From Clostridiales bacterium (GTDB lineage: Bacteria; Bacillota; Clostridia; Lachnospirales; Lachnospiraceae), in contig JAHAFI010000001.1 of NCBI GenBank assembly GCA_018374355.1, positions 124,001 to 188,000 on the forward strand: a DNA stretch of 64,000 nucleotides, in the 5' to 3' direction. The position numbers were made by a program, and so were the translations under genes. The notes beneath the pieces were generated by a model that saw nothing but the letters and a program-made list of their open reading frames with translations, was not told the DNA's origin and did not search any database. Numbering within the stretch: the first letter of the stretch is position 1; each line of letters begins with the position of its first letter. Positions 60,025-64,000 of this stretch are shown in pieces.

Positions 60025-60902
60025 TGGCCCTGATACTGACTGGGCGTGCAGCCCATGCGTTCCCGAAAAACTTTAGTATAATAAGAGGAACTGGGAAATC
60101 CCACCAGACTGGCAATCTCTGTGATGGACAGGCGGCCTTCCCGCAGATAGGGCAGGCTCTTTTCAATCCGAAAAGACAGAAGATAGTCAAACAGGGATTC
60201 CTTCATATGTTTTTTGAAAAAACGGCAGCATTCACTCTGACAGATATTCACCTCCTTGGCGATATCTGACAGGGTGATTTTTTCTGTGTAGTGGTTTTGG
60301 ATATAGGACAGCATGATTTTCAGGCGGTCCATATTTTTTTGGGCAACCATACCGGAGGGTTCGTTTCCGAAAGCACAGTTCTGCCAGAGGAGAAGCCAGA
60401 TTTTTGACAGGGACAGGTGAACCTGCATTTCGTAAGCCGGGGAGGGATTCCGGGAAAGCTCCCAGATGCCAGCCAGCTCGTCCAAAATGGCTTTCTGCCA
60501 AAGAACCGCAGGAAAAAGGGGGCAGGCAGAAAGGGCAGAATTACCGGTGATACAGTCCGTATATTTCGTCTGCAGGATGCTGTTTTCATACCCGTAGAGA
60601 AAACGGGGATGAAATGTGGTGGAAATATAGATACAGTCCGAGTCGGAATAAGAAAATCCGGTATGCAGGGCGTTGGAGTTGCAGAACAGGCCATCCCCTT
60701 CTTTCAGATGATAGACGCTGTTGTTGACCTGATAATTCATTTCCCCCTGAAGAATGATGGTCAGCTCAATCTCCTTGTGCCAGTGCCATAAAAAAGATTT
60801 TCGCTCGTAGCGGGAAAGCTGCTCGAAATTTACATTCACCGGAAACTCATAGGTTCCATGGGATTTTAATTCTTTTTTGTTCGTGTCCAGATGAAGCTGC
60901 AT
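60021..60902 (-). CDS. AraC-family transcriptional regulator
   Basis: A 293-residue regulator convergent with the previous one. N-terminal cupin (FLWHWHKEIELTIILQGEMNY, LKEGDGLFCNSNALHTGF) with a C-terminal AraC domain (about 195-292; LSDIAKEVNICQSECCRFF and ITEIASLVGFPSSSYYTKVF, then TPSQYQ). Two paralogous AraC genes tail to tail suggest separate sugar signals; this one may control genes elsewhere, since no target is adjacent on its strand. Confidence 0.9.
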   Translation of the reverse strand: MQLHLDTNKKELKSHGTYEFPVNVNFEQLSRYERKSFLWHWHKEIELTIILQGEMNYQVNNSVYHLKEGDGLFCNSNALHTGFSYSDSDCIYISTTFHPRFLYGYENSILQTKYTDCITGNSALSACPLFPAVLWQKAILDELAGIWELSRNPSPAYEMQVHLSLSKIWLLLWQNCAFGNEPSGMVAQKNMDRLKIMLSYIQNHYTEKITLSDIAKEVNICQSECCRFFKKHMKESLFDYLLSFRIEKSLPYLREGRLSITEIASLVGFPSSSYYTKVFRERMGCTPSQYQGH

Positions 60903-61013
60903 AAGATACCTCGTAAAAATAAAACATATAGTGAATCGTATGATTATAGTTTAACTGTAATTTTGTTTAGAGTCAAATATTTGGCTTGTAAATTTTGAAA
61001 TACTGTATTATAG

Positions 61014-61993
61014 TTTGCGTATAACAAAGAACAATTCGTTTTCAGCAGAATCGCTGAGATTTTCCCCACAGAATATCAAACAAAATATATGGGAGAGAAT
61101 CTGAAAGATAAATCCTTCGCAGCATATGGATTGAATCTCCCTAAAATTGTGGAAGTATTACCTACAAACTTACCGGTCATAGAGGCCAATGAACTTAGGA
61201 TCGACAATCTGTTTTTGCTGGCGGATGATTCGCTTGCGCTTGTAGATTATGAGAGCACCTATGTGGATGAGGATAAGATCAAATATCTCCACTATATTGT
61301 CCGTACATTAAAACGCAATTTCAGAGAAGCTAATCTGCATCGGAAGATTCGGATGATCGTCATCTATACGGCAGACATTGAACCGGAGCAGACACGGCCA
61401 AGGATGGACATCGGCTGTCTGCAGTTTCAGTTGGAGGAAGCATTTTTGACAAAACTTGATTCGGAAATCATAGAGTACGGGATTCGTAAGAAGATTCTTA
61501 GCGGTGAACCTCTTACAGAAGAGGAACAGATGAAGTTTATTCCCGCAGGCAACGAGCCAAGCGGATATGCTTGCATATCCATTTGGCGACTGCAGCGGGG
61601 TTTTTGACTATCCTGCCGTTGACCCATAAGGGAAATGAGAGAAAGCAGGAATGCATCAAAAGATGTTTTGAAATGGCAAAGGAAATGGAAGACCCGCAAA
61701 AACAGAGATTCATGCTGTCAGGTTTGCTGGTCTTTACAGATAAAGTAATAAAAAATGAGGATTCTGAAAGGATAAGGGAATGGATTATGATGACGAAGGT
61801 AGGAAGATTGCTGGAGGAAGAGAAACTTGCGTATGCGAAACAGCAGGTGGAAAAAACAGTACGCGCGAAAGAGGAAGAAATTGCAGAAAAGATGCTTGCC
61901 GGTGGAGAATCGGTGGAAAAGATACTCGGAATTTTATCAATCCTGACCCGGGAAGACATTTTAAAGATAAAAAAAGAGATGACATCAAAATAA
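61014..61993 (+). pseudogene. Rpn/PD-(D/E)XK nuclease-family gene interrupted by the hairpin repeat
   Basis: The frame from 61089 encodes MGENLKDKSFAAYGL through EEEQMKFI and then enters the repeat. The expected continuation (ILPLTHKGNERKQECIKRC...) resumes in another frame right after the repeat and runs to 61993. Without the 68 bases 61542-61609 the two parts join in frame into a typical family protein ending in a charged tail. Homologous-looking sequence also extends upstream of 61089 (AEIFPTEYQTKY) to a stop at 61011 without any start codon, so the N-terminus is damaged too. It is a different subfamily from the intact Rpn gene at 33945. Confidence 0.75.
61542..61609 (+). repeat. Interspersed hairpin repeat, full-length (68 bp) copy 5, inside the Rpn-like gene
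   Basis: CCCGCAGGCAACGAGCC to GCGGGGTTTTTGACT with inner stems GCCAA/TTGGC and GGATATGC-TT-GCATATCC. The boundary is set by the interrupted gene: ATT (Ile) on the left and ATC (Ile) CTG on the right. No clear target duplication beyond the AT at the border. Confidence 0.85.
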
Positions 61994-62017
61994 TTATAGA
62001 ATATACAAAGATAGTTA

Positions 62018-62046
62018 TTGTACAAGCGCCGTTTTCTCATTATAAT
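62018..62046 (+). promoter_or_regulatory. Possible promoter of galK
   Basis: A perfect TATAAT at 62041-62046 with a weak TTGTAC 17 bases upstream (62018-62023). AAGGAG at 62091-62096 is the ribosome binding site. Confidence 0.4.
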
Positions 62047-62103
62047 GATAATCAAAGGGAATCATCCCAAAGTACTTGCGAATAAATGAAAAGGAGAAGA
62101 AAG

Positions 62104-63387
62104 ATGAGAGTATCAAATATTGCAGACGTTGTAAGAACTGAGAAAGCAACAGGTCTGTTCAAACAGATGTATGGGGAAAATCGTGCCGAGGAAAATGCAA
62201 AACGGTATGAGATGGCAGCAGAAGGATTTGCAAAAGAATTTGGAGACCGGGAGTTTGAATTTTTCAGTGCTCCGGGAAGAACAGAGATCGGCGGAAACCA
62301 TACCGACCACAATCACGGAAAAGTTCTGGCAGGAAGCGTACATCTGGATTGTGTAGCGGCAGCGGCAGCCAACGGGACAAACACGGTAACCCTGATCAGC
62401 GAGACCTACAATCAGCATCTGGTGATCGATCTGGACGATCTTGCTCCCACAGAGAAAACAACAGGAACAGAGCCTCTGTTAAAGGGTATTTTTGCCGGGC
62501 TTTTGGAAAAAGGGTTTAAAGTAGAAGGCTTTGACGCATACGTAACCTCCAATGTAATCGGCGGAGCCGGCGTAAGCTCTTCTGCATCCTTCGAGATGCT
62601 GGTATGCGTAATTGTGGATTGTTTGTTCAATGAGGGCAAAATCGGCGTCGTTGCCTACGCAAAAGCAGGTCAGTATGCAGAAAATAAATACTGGCTGAAG
62701 GGTTCAGGACTTCTGGATCAGCTGGCTTGTGCAGTGGGCGGTATGATCACTATCGACTTTGCTGATATTGCAAATCCGGCAATCCGTGAGATCAAATGCA
62801 ATTTTGACGAGATGGGACACGATCTGGTTATCGTAAATACCGGAAAAGGCCATGCAGACCTGAGCGCAGAATATTCTGCAGTGCCAAATGAGATGAAAAA
62901 GGTTGCGGAATATTTCGGAAAAGAAGTTTTGGAACAGGTAGACGAGGACGCAGTGATTGAAAATGTACAGGCTATCCGCAAATTTGCCGGAGACCGTGCA
63001 GTTCTTCGCGCCTTCCATTTCTTTGAGGAAAACAAACGGGTGGACGCGGAAGTAGAAGCTTTGGAAGCAAAGGATTTTGATAAATTCCTGAGAAAGATCA
63101 CAGAATCCGGTGATTCTTCATGGAAATGGCTGCAGAACTGCTACTGCAACGAGACACCGGATGAACAGTCTATCACTGTTGCTCTGGCGCTGACAAAGCT
63201 GTATCTGGAAAAAATCGGTCATGGCGTATGCCGTGTACATGGCGGCGGTTTTGCAGGCGTTATCGCTGCATTCCTGCCGAAAGAGTATACGGAAGGATTT
63301 ACAAAATATATTGATAAAGCGTTGGGAGAAGGTTCTGCATACGTGATGCATATTCGTCCTCAGGGCGCTATTAAAGTCGAGCTGTAA
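62104..63387 (+). CDS. galK: Galactokinase
   Basis: A 427-residue GHMP kinase phosphorylating galactose at C1. ATG 62104 has AAGGAG seven bases upstream; an ATG at 62086 lies on top of that site. Signature motifs are FFSAPGRTEIGGNHTDHNHG (galactose binding), VIGGAGVSSSASFE (ATP loop), and CRVHGGGFAGVIAAF near the end. Compared with E. coli GalK it has an N-terminal extension of about 40 residues, common in Lachnospiraceae. It completes the alpha-galactoside pathway; galT and galE are not in the window. Followed by a strong terminator. Confidence 0.95.
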   Translation: MRVSNIADVVRTEKATGLFKQMYGENRAEENAKRYEMAAEGFAKEFGDREFEFFSAPGRTEIGGNHTDHNHGKVLAGSVHLDCVAAAAANGTNTVTLISETYNQHLVIDLDDLAPTEKTTGTEPLLKGIFAGLLEKGFKVEGFDAYVTSNVIGGAGVSSSASFEMLVCVIVDCLFNEGKIGVVAYAKAGQYAENKYWLKGSGLLDQLACAVGGMITIDFADIANPAIREIKCNFDEMGHDLVIVNTGKGHADLSAEYSAVPNEMKKVAEYFGKEVLEQVDEDAVIENVQAIRKFAGDRAVLRAFHFFEENKRVDAEVEALEAKDFDKFLRKITESGDSSWKWLQNCYCNETPDEQSITVALALTKLYLEKIGHGVCRVHGGGFAGVIAAFLPKEYTEGFTKYIDKALGEGSAYVMHIRPQGAIKVEL

Positions 63388-63424
63388 AACATGCGGTGCT
63401 TTTTAAAAAACTGAAGAACCGGAG

Positions 63425-63465
63425 GCTCCCTGCTGGAAGAAATTTGTGTCAGCAGGGAGCTTTTT
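63425..63465 (+). terminator. Terminator after galK
   Basis: GCTCCCTGCTG (63425-63435) pairs with CAGCAGGGAGC (63450-63460), followed by TTTTT. Confidence 0.95.
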
Positions 63466-63508
63466 GGTATTCCTGCAGCAAAATTGTTTTTATGGGAGGA
63501 AAATATAT

Positions 63509-64000
63509 ATGGATAACATTTTAAGAATGAAATATCTGGAAAGACCGACAGGCCCGGTGGATGTGGTTTTGGACACAGATACCTATAATGAAATTGATGA
63601 TCAGTATGCCCTGTCTTATTTGATCAGATCAGATGACAGGCTGAAGCTGCAGGCGATTTATGCAGCGCCCTTTTATAACCAGAAATCTTCAGAACCAAAG
63701 GATGGAATGGAAAAGAGCTATGAGGAGATTATGAAAATCCTTCCGCTTTTGGGCAGGGAGGACCTGAAAACAAAGGTTTATAAGGGATCAGAGAATTATC
63801 TGCCTGATGAGCACACACCGCTGGACTCTCCGGCAGCAAGGGATCTGGTGGAGAGAATACGGAAAAGAGAGGCCGGGGAACCGCTTTATGTGGTAGCCAT
63901 CGGTGCAATTACCAATATTGCTTCGGCCATTTTGATGGCCCCTGAGATCATAGAAAAAATGGTGGTGGTATGGCTGGGAGGAAACGCATGGGAGTGGCAT
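63509..64000 (+). CDS. Nucleoside hydrolase (IUNH family), 5' part
   Basis: The gene runs off the right edge; 164 residues are visible. GGGAGG precedes the ATG at 63509. D22-T-D24 followed by D30-D31 (VVLDTDTYNEIDDQYAL) is the calcium-binding motif of the inosine-uridine nucleoside hydrolase family, in the variant with two extra residues. AIGAITNIASAIL also matches. Family members cleave the N-glycosidic bond of nucleosides to ribose and base; the substrate is unclear and the gene has its own transcription unit after the galK terminator. Confidence 0.85.
   Translation, partial: MDNILRMKYLERPTGPVDVVLDTDTYNEIDDQYALSYLIRSDDRLKLQAIYAAPFYNQKSSEPKDGMEKSYEEIMKILPLLGREDLKTKVYKGSENYLPDEHTPLDSPAARDLVERIRKREAGEPLYVVAIGAITNIASAILMAPEIIEKMVVVWLGGNAWEWH

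Overview
The window reads as the chromosome of a strictly anaerobic, low-to-medium GC Gram-positive gut bacterium, most likely Lachnospiraceae (Blautia/Hungatella-like; my inference from protein style). Strong AGGAGG-type ribosome binding sites, TTGACA/TATAAT promoters, lipoprotein sugar-binding proteins, oxygen-sensitive iron-sulfur enzymes and long runs of glycan genes support this. I saw no rRNA, tRNA, CRISPR array, phage or complete insertion sequence.

1-39 kb is a glycan/glycoside island: GH2, GH127 (beta-L-arabinofuranosidase type), a DUF4965/DUF1793 protein, a GH106-like protein, a NodB/GH-like barrel protein, two GH78 alpha-L-rhamnosidase-like enzymes, a GH38-like enzyme, a ROK kinase, an FGGY ribulokinase-like kinase, a mannose-6-phosphate-isomerase-like fusion, one complete sugar ABC importer gene set without its ATPase, a heterodimeric ABC exporter, an APH-type kinase, an aldo-keto reductase, several AraC/GntR regulators and three uroporphyrinogen-decarboxylase-like (URO-D) proteins. 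None of the hydrolases has a signal peptide, so they should act in the cytoplasm on imported arabinose/rhamnose-decorated oligosaccharides or plant glycosides.

39.7-52.1 kb is an energy-metabolism locus and the most interesting part: L-lactate dehydrogenase, then hdrB-hdrC-hdrA-mvhD, three Flox-like genes (two 4Fe-4S dicluster proteins and an FAD/NAD-binding reductase), a soluble fumarate reductase pair (FrdB-like and FrdA-like, no membrane anchor), both subunits of class I fumarase and a small membrane protein. I infer a cytoplasmic flavin-based bifurcation system in which NADH oxidation drives ferredoxin reduction coupled to fumarate reduction. Highly structured intergenic elements interrupt the run at about 40.65, 47.2, 49.7-50.2 and 51.7 kb.

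52.2-64 kb holds a C39-like peptidase and a YesL-like protein, then an alpha-galactoside-type locus: binding protein, two permeases, a clan GH-D (GH36-like) enzyme, two AraC regulators and galactokinase, ending in a nucleoside hydrolase cut by the window edge.

A 49-68 bp hairpin repeat occurs five times (9846, 23267, 34942, 39334, 61542), always in the same orientation. One copy splits an Rpn-family nuclease gene and another sits just upstream of an intact Rpn gene. The variants can be explained by microhomology deletions from one 68 bp parent.
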